Below are positions 8,294 to 17,888 of a stretch of 64,000 bases of DNA, piece after piece. Every line of letters starts with the position of its first letter. The stretch's first letter is position 1. The notes under the pieces are model-generated. The model made no database searches, was not told the origin of the DNA, and saw only the letters and a program-made list of their open reading frames with translations. This DNA is from Phytopseudomonas argentinensis (lineage in GTDB: Bacteria; Pseudomonadota; Gammaproteobacteria; Pseudomonadales; Pseudomonadaceae), in the NCBI RefSeq assembly GCF_900113905.1, contig NZ_FORC01000003.1, forward strand, positions 434,001-498,000. The letters run 5' to 3'. Made by a program: the position numbers and the translations under genes.

Positions 8294-9250
8294 TTACTTG
8301 AGTACGCCGGCTTCCTTGTAGAAGCGCTCGGCCCCCGGGTGCAGCGGAATCGGCAGGCCTTCGGTGGCGGTTTCCAGCTTGATGTCATTGGCCGCGGAGT
8401 GCGCGGTGCGCAGGCGAGGGAGGTTGTCGTAGAGCAGCTTGGTCATCTGATAGGCCACCTCATCGGAAACCTTCTCGTGGCTGACCAGCAGGTTGACGAT
8501 GGCCGCGGTCGGTACGTCCTGATCCTGGCCGTCGTAGGTGCCGGCCGGGATGACCTTGGCCTGGTAGGCCTGGCTGTCGATCTTCGCCACGACCTCTTCG
8601 GGGATGGCGACGAAGGTGATCGGTACCATCGACGCCAGGTCACGAATGGCCGCCATGCCCAGGCCGGAAGACTGCAGGGTGGCGTCCAGCTGGCGGTTCT
8701 TGATCAGTTCGACCGACTCGGCGTACGGCATGAATTCGACGCGGCCCATGTCCTTGTAGCTCAGGCCAGCGGCCTTGAAGATGGCACGGGCATTGAGCTC
8801 GGTGCCGGATTTCGGCGCCCCTACGGAAATGCGTTTGCCCTTGAGGTCTTCCAGGGTCTTGATCCCGGATTCCTTGCTGGCAACGATCTGGATGTAATTG
8901 GGGTAGGTGGCGGCGATGGCGCGAATACGCGTCAGCGGTGCCTTGAAGCCGGCGTCTTCCACGCCGTTCCAGGCGTCTTCGACCGAGTCGCCCAGGGCAA
9001 AGGCGATCTCGCCCCGTCCGGACTGCAGCAGGTTGAGGTTCTCGACCGAGGCCTTGGTGGCCTGTACCGAGGTTTTCGCGCCCTCGATACCGCTGCCATA
9101 CAGCTGCGACATGGCCACGCCAATCGGGTAGTACACCCCGCTGGTCCCGCCGGTAAGCACGTTGATGAAGGTCGGTGCGGCAAGTACCGCGGTGCTGGCA
9201 GTGAAGGCCGCGGCAGCGGCGAACAGGGTGACGCGCTTGGTCAGTCGCAT
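8294..9250 (-). CDS. TAXI family TRAP transporter solute-binding subunit
   Basis: A 318-residue periplasmic protein with a Sec signal peptide (MRLTKRVTLFAAAAAFTASTAVLA) and the family hallmark GGTSGVYYPIGVAMSQLY immediately after it. TAXI proteins bind glutamate, 2-oxoglutarate or similar acids and hand them to the fused permease, which is encoded next. A sigma-54-type promoter lies about 70 nt upstream and the dctBD pair is the next locus, so expression is probably induced by the substrate through DctB/DctD. The ligand cannot be read from the sequence. Confidence 0.92.
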   Translation of the reverse strand: MRLTKRVTLFAAAAAFTASTAVLAAPTFINVLTGGTSGVYYPIGVAMSQLYGSGIEGAKTSVQATKASVENLNLLQSGRGEIAFALGDSVEDAWNGVEDAGFKAPLTRIRAIAATYPNYIQIVASKESGIKTLEDLKGKRISVGAPKSGTELNARAIFKAAGLSYKDMGRVEFMPYAESVELIKNRQLDATLQSSGLGMAAIRDLASMVPITFVAIPEEVVAKIDSQAYQAKVIPAGTYDGQDQDVPTAAIVNLLVSHEKVSDEVAYQMTKLLYDNLPRLRTAHSAANDIKLETATEGLPIPLHPGAERFYKEAGVLK

Positions 9251-9314
9251 GGTGTATCTCCGTGATTATTCTTGTCAGAGAGCCGGTTCTGGATGTCCGG
9301 GTACCAGCAGCCTT

Positions 9315-9330
9315 AGCAGGCGCCGTGCCA
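9315..9330 (-). promoter_or_regulatory. Sigma-54 (-24/-12) promoter for the TAXI-TRAP operon
   Basis: Reading the minus strand, TGGCACGGCGCCTGCT fits the sigma-54 consensus TGGCAC-N5-TTGCA, with the invariant GG and GC separated by exactly 10 nt. It lies 65-80 nt upstream of the binding-protein start and about 320 nt downstream of the gene for a sigma-54 activator (DctD). Confidence 0.75.
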
Positions 9331-9468
9331 GCGATAAAAAGCCGCGAGCCAGAGCGCTTGCGGGTTGATGACCAGAGAGAAAGCAGCGAAAGGTCGCCTA
9401 TTCCGCGAGCGGCAATCGGCAGTATTCCGCTTATGCGAGTGGAGCGGAGATGATGTGCACGCACTACC

Positions 9469-9534
9469 TGTGGGAGCGCGCCATGCGCGCGAAAAATCGC
9501 AGGCATGGACTGGGCGTCCCCACCCGCTCCCACA
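9469..9534. repeat. REP-type palindromic element (TGTGGGAGCG family)
   Basis: Inverted TGTGGGAGCG...CGCTCCCACA ends flank a 45-nt centre that contains the sub-palindrome gcgcgccatgcgcgc. It lies in the 396-bp gap between the TAXI gene and dctD, where enhancer sites for DctD would also be expected. Confidence 0.65.
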
Positions 9535-9594
9535 TTAGATTGGGGATTGCCGATAGCACCCCTTACGAAGCTTCTACCGCTGACGAAGCAAACC

Positions 9595-9616
9595 GTAGGG
9601 TGGGCTTCAGCCCACC
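9595..9616. repeat. GTAGGGTGGGC hairpin repeat
   Basis: A perfect short hairpin (ggtgggct-tc-agcccacc type) preceded by GTAG, 31 nt after the dctD stop on the minus strand; it could serve as a dctD terminator. Near-identical units are present at 26207 and 26250, and diverged GTAGGGTGGAC units at 15854-16016. Confidence 0.6.
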
Positions 9617-9646
9617 AGTGAGGATGTAAGGCCTATCAGTCGCGGT

Positions 9647-10990
<1,344 letters not shown>

Positions 10991-11082
10991 GAAAACCTCC
11001 TTATTATTAGATCGCGCAGTGTAGCGCCGGCTACTCCAGCGGTACCTGCCGGGTCGTTACACGAAATGCCAAGCCCGCCAGC

Positions 11083-12831
11083 TCAGCCGGCACGCGGCAG
11101 TCGCATCACGAAAATCGCCCCCTCCGGGCTATTGCGCGCCTCCAGGCTGCCGCCCAGATCGCGCACGATGCCGTAGGAAATCGCCAGGCCCAGGCCCAGG
11201 CCCTCGCCCACCGGCTTGGTGGTGAAGAACGGCTCGAAGACGTTGCCCAGGTGCTCTTCGGCAATCCCGCCACCGGTATCACTGACCTGCAGTACGCAGC
11301 TGTCGCCTTGCAGTTCGATCAGCACGCCCAGGCTTCGCTGCGGGCTATCGACCATGGCATCCAGCGCGTTATTGAGCAGGTTGAGCACCACCTGTTCGAG
11401 GCGAATGGCATCGCCGGAGGCCCGCGCCTCGCTACGCACTTCACGGTGCAGCTCGACCTGCTCACTGCGCAATCGTGGCGCCAGCAGCAACAGCGCCTGC
11501 TCCAGCACATCACTGAGCATCAGGCGTTCGTTGAGCCCCGCCGGGCTCTTGCGGGCGAAGGTTTTCAGGTGGCCGGTCAGGCTGGCCATGCGCTGCAGCA
11601 GGCCGTCGATGCGCGTCAAGCCGGCGCGCACATCCGCAGCACGACCGTTGTCGAGTAGCAGGCCGAGGCTGCCCAGGTGCATCTGGATGGCCGTCAGTGG
11701 CTGGTTGATCTCATGGGCCATGGCCGCCGACATCTGCCCCAGGGCGGCCATCTTGGCCGCATGCACCAAGCCCTCTTGGGCTTCACGCAGCTCGGCGGTA
11801 CGCAGCGTCACCTCGCGTTCGAGGTTCTCACGGATGCTCGCCTGCAGGCGCTGGTTCTTGCGGCGCTGCAGCAGAAACAGCACCAGGAACACCAGGGTCA
11901 GCCATATACCGGCGGCGGCCAGGCGGTAGCTGCGCGCGGTATCACCAAGGCTGCTCTCCTCTATCAACAGGTGCAGCGTCCAGGCTTCACTGGCCAGTTC
12001 CTGACGCTGCCAGAGATAACTCTGCCGGCCATCGGGGCCGTCGATATTCATCCAGTCGGCATTGCCTTCGAAGTACGGGCCAGGTTCCTTGGAGAGCACG
12101 TCAAGCGGGCGCTCGGCGTACTTGCGCACTTCCACCAGCTCGGCGTGATCGAGTTCATCGAGCTCTTCCAGGGCCAGGAAACGCCAGGCCGGGCGGCTGC
12201 TGAGAATCACCACACCGTAGCTGTCGGCAACCAGCAATACGCCGGGCTGGCCAACCCACTCGCGCTGTAGCTCCTCCAGTTCGAGCTTGACCACCAGCAC
12301 GCCGATCACCGCGCCCTTGTCGTCGTACACCGCGTGGGAGAGGAAGTAGCCAGGTACACCGGTGGTCACCCCGACCGCGAAGTAGCGGCCGGCGGTACGG
12401 TGCAGTGCATCCTGGAAATAGGGGCGAAAACTGTAGTTGCTGCCGACGAAGCTGCTCCACTCGTTCCAGTTGCTGGCCGCCAGGGTATGGCCACTGCGGT
12501 CGATCAGGTAGAGAACACTGGCACCTGCGGCGGCGTTGAGCAGCTCGAAACGGCGATTGAGCTTGTCGCGCAGCTGCGGATCATCCGGCGCTTGCAGCAA
12601 GGCCTGGATGTCGCCGTCCATCGACAGCAGCTGCGGCACCGAGCGGAAGCGGTCGACCAGCGTCTGGATCGATTGCGCATACAGCTGCAGCTGGCCGTGG
12701 GCTTCGCTGCTGCGATCCTCCCAGGCACGCTGCTCGGCATAGCGGCTGGCCAACCACAGGCTGGCGGCCAGGCCGATGATCACCAGCAGCACGATGGCGA
12801 CGGTGCGATAACGCAGAAACAGGGCGGTCAT
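11083..12831 (-). CDS. dctB: Sensor histidine kinase, DctB-type
   Basis: A 582-residue membrane kinase: one N-terminal membrane segment (residues about 8-26), a large periplasmic region with tandem-PAS/dCache character (conserved RSGHTLAASNWN and FRPYFQDALHRT segments), a second membrane segment near residue 305 (LAAAGIWLTLVFLVLFLL), a coiled coil, the phospho-acceptor box (MAALGQMSAAMAHEINQPLT) and an HATPase domain (VVLNLLNNALDAM, DTGGGI, GLGLGLAIS). It should phosphorylate DctD, encoded 92 nt downstream, in response to periplasmic organic acids. Confidence 0.9.
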   Translation of the reverse strand: MTALFLRYRTVAIVLLVIIGLAASLWLASRYAEQRAWEDRSSEAHGQLQLYAQSIQTLVDRFRSVPQLLSMDGDIQALLQAPDDPQLRDKLNRRFELLNAAAGASVLYLIDRSGHTLAASNWNEWSSFVGSNYSFRPYFQDALHRTAGRYFAVGVTTGVPGYFLSHAVYDDKGAVIGVLVVKLELEELQREWVGQPGVLLVADSYGVVILSSRPAWRFLALEELDELDHAELVEVRKYAERPLDVLSKEPGPYFEGNADWMNIDGPDGRQSYLWQRQELASEAWTLHLLIEESSLGDTARSYRLAAAGIWLTLVFLVLFLLQRRKNQRLQASIRENLEREVTLRTAELREAQEGLVHAAKMAALGQMSAAMAHEINQPLTAIQMHLGSLGLLLDNGRAADVRAGLTRIDGLLQRMASLTGHLKTFARKSPAGLNERLMLSDVLEQALLLLAPRLRSEQVELHREVRSEARASGDAIRLEQVVLNLLNNALDAMVDSPQRSLGVLIELQGDSCVLQVSDTGGGIAEEHLGNVFEPFFTTKPVGEGLGLGLAISYGIVRDLGGSLEARNSPEGAIFVMRLPRAG

Positions 12832-12967
12832 GCATGACTCGAATTTTTATGATGCCAGCATGTTAGCCCGAAACGCGTGCTGGTCGAGCCGCCGATGTAG
12901 CCTGGTTCGGGATGCCTGGGCTACCCGAGCATCGGTACACACGTGCCCAGGCCGGAGACGGTACCGA

Positions 12968-13678
12968 TCAGGGCCGCAGCATCATCAGCTCGGGTACCGA
13001 ACGGCCAGCAACGAACTGTTCGTCGACCAGGCGGATAACGTCTGCTTCGCTGCGTACCTGGTACCAATGGCCCTGTGGATAAACCGTCAGGGTCGGGCCC
13101 TGATCGCAGGGGAACTGGCACTGCGTCCGGGTGATATGAACACCGCCTTCGCACTCCAGCTTGCCCGCTGCCTTGACCTTTTCGCGCAGCATTTTCCACA
13201 GCGGCAGCGCGCCACGGCGGGTACAGCGCGGGCCGTTGCAGAGCAATACGCGGTACTGGTGAGCGGGAATCTTCGACCAGGCGTGGCTGCCGGGCAGCGC
13301 CGGCACATCGACGCAGCTCAGGTGCAGTTCAGGGCGCTCGATCAGCGCACAGGCGGCTGCGGCCACATCGGCACCGAGCTGGCCGAACAGGCTGGTCACG
13401 AACACACGCTCGGGATCGGTCCTGGCCGCCAGCTCGCTGCGCAGCCAGTCGACATGCTGGCTGCTGCTCTGCGGCTCCAGGTCGATCACCAGCAGCGTGC
13501 CGCGGCCCTCGCCTAGGCGCTGCCAGAGGCTGTCGTAACCGGCGCCGGTATCGACGATATCGGCCAGCGCCGCAGCGCCACGCAGTTCGACCAAGCGGGC
13601 ACGAAACAGCTCGGCGAACGAGCCGTCGAGCAGATCAGGGCCCGCGAGTAGCACCTGGGCGTAGGGCGTGGCAGTCAT
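12968..13678 (-). CDS. (2Fe-2S) ferredoxin-domain protein linked to cobalamin genes
   Basis: About 236 residues. The C-terminal third has four cysteines spaced as in thioredoxin-like [2Fe-2S] ferredoxins (LLCNGPRCTRRG and TQCQFPCDQGPTLTVYP). The N-terminal 130 residues have an alternating alpha/beta pattern that could be a CbiX/chelatase-like fold, but no motif proves this. It follows cobK on the same strand and probably belongs to the cobL-cobK operon, perhaps supplying electrons to a B12-pathway step. The ATG at 13678 (MTATPYAQV) is preferred over an upstream start at 13849, which would overlap little-conserved sequence. Confidence 0.75.
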   Translation of the reverse strand: MTATPYAQVLLAGPDLLDGSFAELFRARLVELRGAAALADIVDTGAGYDSLWQRLGEGRGTLLVIDLEPQSSSQHVDWLRSELAARTDPERVFVTSLFGQLGADVAAAACALIERPELHLSCVDVPALPGSHAWSKIPAHQYRVLLCNGPRCTRRGALPLWKMLREKVKAAGKLECEGGVHITRTQCQFPCDQGPTLTVYPQGHWYQVRSEADVIRLVDEQFVAGRSVPELMMLRP

Positions 13679-13852
13679 GGTCGGGCTCCGCAAAAAGTGC
13701 GGCAGTTTAACAGCGTCGTGACGGACAGGGTTTCGTGGCCCGGCTGAACACGGTTTCGTAGCTGGGGTCGAGCGAAGCGATACCCAGAAGGGCTTCTGGA
13801 TTCGCGTATCTATCGCAATTGCTCCCCGGGTTTCGCTGTGCTCTACCATGGG

Positions 13853-14587
13853 CTACGGGTTGGTTACGCCACTTTCGTGCAGTGCCTGCCACAGCGCCTC
13901 GGGCTCGGCGAACTCACGTTCCACCGCCGGCAACACTGGCCGTTGCAGCACCAGCACCGGCACGCCACGTTCGCGGGCGACCTGCAGCTTGTGCTCGGTG
14001 GCGGCGCTGCCGCTGTTCTTGCTGACCAGCACGTCGCAGTTCAGCCGCTCGAACAGCGCGCGCTCGTCCTCCAGGCTGAACGGCCCGCGTGCACCGATCA
14101 CTTCGGCCCGCTCGCTGGCCGGCTGGCTTTGCAGGCAGCGCACCGTCCAGTGTTGATGGGCAGGAATCTCGTGCAAGTGCTCCAGCGGCTCACGGCCCAG
14201 GGTGAACAGCGGCCGCTGGAAATCGCCCAGTGCGGTGATCAGCGATGGCCAGTCGAATACCTCGCGCCAGTCATCACCCGGTGAGGCCGTCCAGCCCGGA
14301 CGCCGCAGCGCCCAGCAGGGGACGCCGGCCTGCCCTGCAGCGCGTGCCGCGTTATGGCTGATCTGCGCGGCATAGGGGTGGGTGGCATCGACCAGCAAAT
14401 CGATGCTCTCCCTGTGGATGAAATCAGCCAGCCCTTCGGCACCGCCAAAGCCGCCAACGCGGACCTGGCAGGCGAGATCCTCGGGCACCTTGCCCAGCCC
14501 GGCGAGGCTGTAGATATGCTGGCTGCCAAGGCGGCGGGCGAGATTCAGCGCTTCACCGATGCCGCCGAGCAAGAGGATGCGGCTCAT
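13853..14587 (-). CDS. cobK: Precorrin-6A reductase
   Basis: A 244-residue protein with the CobK/CbiJ hallmarks: an N-terminal nucleotide-binding loop (ILLLGGIGEALNLARRL), the conserved DATHPYAAQISHNAARA segment and a C-terminal SKNSG..AT..KL motif. It reduces precorrin-6A with NADPH in corrin-ring synthesis. Its start overlaps the cobL stop by 4 nt, so the two are translationally coupled. The length is normal for the family. Confidence 0.92.
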   Translation of the reverse strand: MSRILLLGGIGEALNLARRLGSQHIYSLAGLGKVPEDLACQVRVGGFGGAEGLADFIHRESIDLLVDATHPYAAQISHNAARAAGQAGVPCWALRRPGWTASPGDDWREVFDWPSLITALGDFQRPLFTLGREPLEHLHEIPAHQHWTVRCLQSQPASERAEVIGARGPFSLEDERALFERLNCDVLVSKNSGSAATEHKLQVARERGVPVLVLQRPVLPAVEREFAEPEALWQALHESGVTNP

Positions 14588-15789
14588 CGCGGCTTGCGGA
14601 CCTCGAGCAGGGTGATCGGCAGGGCGCCGCGCCAGGTGTCGAAGCCGCCCAGGGGTTTGGCCTGGGCCACCTCGATACGGGTCAGCTCGCCGCCGTGCTC
14701 GCCGCGAAAGGCGATCAGCGCGGCCTCGCTCTGCAGCGTCACGGCATTGGCGACCAGCCGTCCGCCGGGCTTGAGCGCCTGCCAGCAGCTAGACAACACG
14801 CCTGGCACGGTGACGCCGCCACCGATAAAGATCGCATCCGGCGCCGCCAACCCCTCCAGCGCCTCGGGCGCACGCCCGGCCACCAGTTGCAGGCCCGGCA
14901 CGCCAAGGGCATCACGGTTATGGGTGATATGTGCTTGGCGCCCCTGATCGGCCTCGACGGCGATGGCGCGGCAGCTGGGGTGGGCGCGCAGCCACTCGAT
15001 GCCGATGGAGCCGCAGCCGGCGCCGACATCCCAGAGCAGCTCGCCAGGCGATGGCGCCAGGCGCGACAGGGTGATCGCCCGCACGTCGCGTTTGGTCAGT
15101 TGGCCGTCGTGGCGGTAGGCATCGTCCGGCAGGCCGGGGGTCAGCGGCAGGCAGCGAGCATCTTCACCGGCCAGGCACTCGATGGCCACCAGGTTGAGAT
15201 CCGCCGCGCGCGCCAGCGACCAGCCGTCGGCCAGCCCATCGATACGCCGCTCATGCTCGCCACCCAGGTGCTCGAACACGTTTAGCCGGCTGGGGCCGAA
15301 ACCCCGCTCACGCAGCAGTTCGGCGATGGCTGCGGGGCTCTCACCATCGTTGCTCAGTACCAGCAGGCGGGCGCCAGGATGAATCTGCGCCTGCAACGCC
15401 GCCAGCGGCCGGGCCACCAGCGACACCACCGGCGTGTTCTGCAGCGGCCAACCCAAGCGCGACGCAGCCAGGGACACGGACGACGGTGCCGGCAGGATGC
15501 GCAGCTCGTCCTGCGCCAGTTCACGGGCCAGGCTGACGCCGACGCCAAACAACATCGGGTCGCCGCTGGCCAGCACACAGACCGGCGTACCGCGGCGCTC
15601 GAGCACCGGTGTCAGGGAAAATGGCTTCGGCCAGGGCAGGCGCGTGGCACGGATGCAATGCGGCAACAGCGCCAGCTGGCGCTCGCTGCCGACCACCTGC
15701 TCGGCCGCCAGCAGCGCATGCCGCGCCGCCTTGCCGAGGCCGGCGTAGCCGTCTTCACCAATGCCCACGACGGTCAGCCAGGGTGTCAT
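14584..15789 (-). CDS. cobL: Precorrin-6Y C5,15-methyltransferase (decarboxylating), CbiE-CbiT fusion
   Basis: A 401-residue fusion. The N-terminal half is a tetrapyrrole methylase (TVVGIGEDGYAGL at the start, LASGDPMLFGVG near residue 75). The C-terminal half is a class I SAM methyltransferase equivalent to CbiT (SAM motif LLWDVGAGCGSIGIEWLR, near residue 245). It methylates C5 and C15 and decarboxylates the C12 acetate. It is first in the leftward arm of the B12 locus and is transcribed away from the riboswitch-controlled cobG arm. Confidence 0.93.
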   Translation of the reverse strand: MTPWLTVVGIGEDGYAGLGKAARHALLAAEQVVGSERQLALLPHCIRATRLPWPKPFSLTPVLERRGTPVCVLASGDPMLFGVGVSLARELAQDELRILPAPSSVSLAASRLGWPLQNTPVVSLVARPLAALQAQIHPGARLLVLSNDGESPAAIAELLRERGFGPSRLNVFEHLGGEHERRIDGLADGWSLARAADLNLVAIECLAGEDARCLPLTPGLPDDAYRHDGQLTKRDVRAITLSRLAPSPGELLWDVGAGCGSIGIEWLRAHPSCRAIAVEADQGRQAHITHNRDALGVPGLQLVAGRAPEALEGLAAPDAIFIGGGVTVPGVLSSCWQALKPGGRLVANAVTLQSEAALIAFRGEHGGELTRIEVAQAKPLGGFDTWRGALPITLLEVRKPR

Positions 15790-15853
15790 GCGTTTTTCCT
15801 CATTAATCAGAACTACCCGTACTCATTCGCCATAAAGGACCAGGGTGCTTTCC

Positions 15854-16016
15854 GTAGGGTGGACAATGCTCTTCTTGTCCACCTTTGCAATGCTGGAACG
15901 GTGGACGGATGGAGCGTCGTCCACCCTACGTCCGCATGGGAATGCCGCTCAGGACGCTCCGTGTCCGCTGCTGAACCTGTGCGCCTAGTGGACAAAAACA
16001 GCGTTGTCCACCCTAC
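15854..16016. repeat. Three GTAGGGTGGAC hairpin units in tandem array
   Basis: Three related hairpins, 15854-15883, 15900-15929 and 15988-16016, share the ends GTAGGGTGGAC and GTCCACCCTAC in alternating orientations and differ in their loops. They occupy the first part of the 743-bp gap between cobL and cobG. They are short REP-like repeats and may add terminators or transcript ends between the two divergent arms. Confidence 0.7.
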
Positions 16017-16087
16017 TCAGGCCGGCGATTCGTAGGGCATGGCTACCATCCGACGACACGGCTTTTCATCCCGGCAGGCAAAGCGGG

Positions 16088-16093
16088 CATAAT
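16088..16093 (+). promoter_or_regulatory. Possible -10 box for the cobG-cobH-cobI transcript
   Basis: CATAAT lies 11 nt before the first riboswitch nucleotides, the position expected for a -10 box. The matching -35 (TTCATC, 17 nt upstream) is poor, so support is weak. Confidence 0.35.
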
Positions 16094-16101
16094 AGCGCCT
16101 C

Positions 16102-16424
16102 TGTCGGTGCCCAGCGGCTACATGTGAGCAAAAGCGGGCCTAAGAGGGAACACGAGAAAAGCGGTTCAATAGCTAGCGAGCTAGAGCCCTGCAAGGTAGA
16201 AATTGGCGAGGAAGCGGAGTGTACTTCTGTACATGAGCAGTCCGACCGGGCTGGCGCTCCAGTCAGGTTCTGCCTTGCAGGACCGACGCGCAGCAGCTAT
16301 TGGGCAGCTTTTCCGCCGTGGCTGCCCCCGCAACTGTAGCAGCGAGCGCCTTGCCAATCGCCACTGGGAAACCGGGAAGGCCGGCCAAGCGCGATGACCT
16401 GCAAGCCAGGAGACCTGCCGACCG
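16102..16424 (+). ncRNA. Cobalamin riboswitch, interrupted by a palindromic insert
   Basis: Class hallmarks appear in order: TCGGTGCC start, TAAGAGGGAACACG, then GTGGCTGCCCCCGCAACTGTA (the B12-box region), GCCACTGGGAAACCGGGAAGGC, and GATGACCTGCAAGCCAGGAGACCTGCC at the 3' side. Between GGGAACACG and CCGTGGCTGCC, where other members have a short variable hairpin, there are about 156 extra bases. The remaining 110 nt before the cobG start form the expression platform. The riboswitch should repress cobG-cobH-cobI when adenosylcobalamin is plentiful, provided the insert folds out of the way. Confidence 0.93.
16157..16312. mobile_element. 156-bp palindromic, MITE-like element inside the riboswitch
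   Basis: The two ends are long imperfect inverted repeats of about 45 nt: aaaagcggttcaatagct at the left and its counterpart agctattgggcagctttt at the right, with a second matching block (ccctgcaaggtagaa versus ttctgccttgcagga). The core contains gaggaagcggagtgtacttc. It contains no transposase, so it would have to be mobilised in trans. It resembles dispersed palindromic repeats I remember from Pseudomonas genomes, but I cannot name it. Confidence 0.7.
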
Positions 16425-16532
16425 ATTCAGTCGCATGAGCCCACACCGGGCGGGGTGTCCCGGTGATAGAAGCGCAATCTTCTCTGGCCTATCCTCGAAC
16501 GGATGCCCATGTGACCCGACCCCGGTGATCCG

Positions 16533-17888
16533 TTGAAACAGGCTTTTTGCATTCCATCCCCTGCTGTTCGCCCCTCGGCCTGTCCGGGGTTGCTGCGTAT
16601 CGTGCAGGCTAAGGATGGCGGCATCTGCCGCATCAAGCTGCCTTGTGGGCGCCTCGACGTCGACCAGGCCGAACGCATCGCCAGGGCTGCGCTACAGCAT
16701 GCCGGCGGGGTGATCGAAGCCACCAACCGCGGCAACCTGCAGATTCGTGGTATCCGCGCCGGCAATGAAGATCCGTTGATCGATGAGTTGCTGGACGCCG
16801 GCCTAGGCCCCAGCACGCCCGGCGCCGATGACGTGCGCAACCTGATGGTCAGCCCGGCCGCTGGGGTCGATCCGCAGGCGCTTGTGGATATTTCGCCGCT
16901 GGCCGCCGAGCTGCTGGCGACGCTGGAAAACACCCCACGCCTGCATGCCCTGTCGCCAAAATTCGCCCTGCTGCTCGACGGTGGTGAGCGCCTGGCGATG
17001 CTCGAACACCCCCACGATATCTGGCTCTGCGCCTTGCCCCTCGAAGAGGGGATCGGCTATGCCTTCGGTCTGGCCGGTTGCCCGCCCGTGCGGGCCGAGG
17101 ATGCCCCGGCCCTGGCCATCGTGCCCGCTGCCCAGGCCCATGCGCTGATCATCGCCCTGCTTGACCTGTTCCTGGAGCTGGCCACGCCCGAGCAGACACG
17201 TATGCGCCATCTGCTGGAAAACCATTCGCCTGCCGACCTGCTGCAGCGCCTGCAGGAGCGGCTGGGAGATGCGCTGCTGCCGGCAGGCGAGTGGCGCCGT
17301 GCCCCGGCGCAAGGCAATGCCCATCTTGGCGTCCATGCCCAGCGCCAGCCGGGTCTGGTGCATATCGGCGCCGCCACCGTGCTGGGTCGGCTGGCTGCCA
17401 GACAGTTGCTCGGCCTGGCGGATCTCGCGCGCCGTTATGGCGATGGCAAACTGCGCCTGACGCCCTGGCAAAGCGTGCTCCTGGCCAATATTGCCGAGAC
17501 GGCCGCCGATGCGGTTATCCACAGTCTGCATGCCCTCGGCCTGCTGACCGATGCCAACGAACCGCTGGCTCGTATCATCGCCTGCACCGGCGCCAGCGGC
17601 TGCGCCAAGGGTCTGGCCGACACCAAGGCCGATGCCCTGCGCCTGGGCGAACTGCTCACTGCTGGCAACGAGCAGCCAGGCATTCACCTGACGGGCTGCA
17701 GCCGCTCCTGCGCCGCTGCCCACCGCGCGCCCTTTACCCTTCTGGCGGTCGCCGAAGGTCGTTACGACCTGTTCGCCCGCCAGCCCCTCGGCAACGGCTT
17801 CGGCCAGTTGCTGGGCCACCACCTGACACCTGACGACGCCGCCGAACTGCTGGCCTCGCTCACCGCTACCCGGAGTTTCACCCGATGA
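16533..17888 (+). CDS. cobG: Precorrin-3B synthase
   Basis: A 451-residue nitrite/sulfite-reductase-like protein. The N terminus has the typical RPSACPGLLRIVQAKDGG. Near residue 350 the cluster-binding cysteines appear as CTGASGC and GCSRSC, which hold the [4Fe-4S] centre. CobG oxidises precorrin-3A with O2, the step that defines the aerobic B12 route. The start is TTG at 16533, 110 nt after the riboswitch; the start codon is weak and the Shine-Dalgarno sequence is not obvious. The stop overlaps cobH by 4 nt. Confidence 0.9.
   Translation: MKQAFCIPSPAVRPSACPGLLRIVQAKDGGICRIKLPCGRLDVDQAERIARAALQHAGGVIEATNRGNLQIRGIRAGNEDPLIDELLDAGLGPSTPGADDVRNLMVSPAAGVDPQALVDISPLAAELLATLENTPRLHALSPKFALLLDGGERLAMLEHPHDIWLCALPLEEGIGYAFGLAGCPPVRAEDAPALAIVPAAQAHALIIALLDLFLELATPEQTRMRHLLENHSPADLLQRLQERLGDALLPAGEWRRAPAQGNAHLGVHAQRQPGLVHIGAATVLGRLAARQLLGLADLARRYGDGKLRLTPWQSVLLANIAETAADAVIHSLHALGLLTDANEPLARIIACTGASGCAKGLADTKADALRLGELLTAGNEQPGIHLTGCSRSCAAAHRAPFTLLAVAEGRYDLFARQPLGNGFGQLLGHHLTPDDAAELLASLTATRSFTR

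Noticed and set aside
15854..16016. CRISPR array
   Set aside because: Repeats are hairpins in alternating orientation with irregular spacing and diverged loops; no cas genes.
16157..16312. Integron attC site
   Set aside because: Palindromic, but the characteristic GTTRRRY core site and an associated cassette gene are not seen.
16004..16339. Possible 111-residue protein over the cobalamin riboswitch
   Set aside because: Covers repeat and aptamer sequence; no ribosome-binding site or protein motif.
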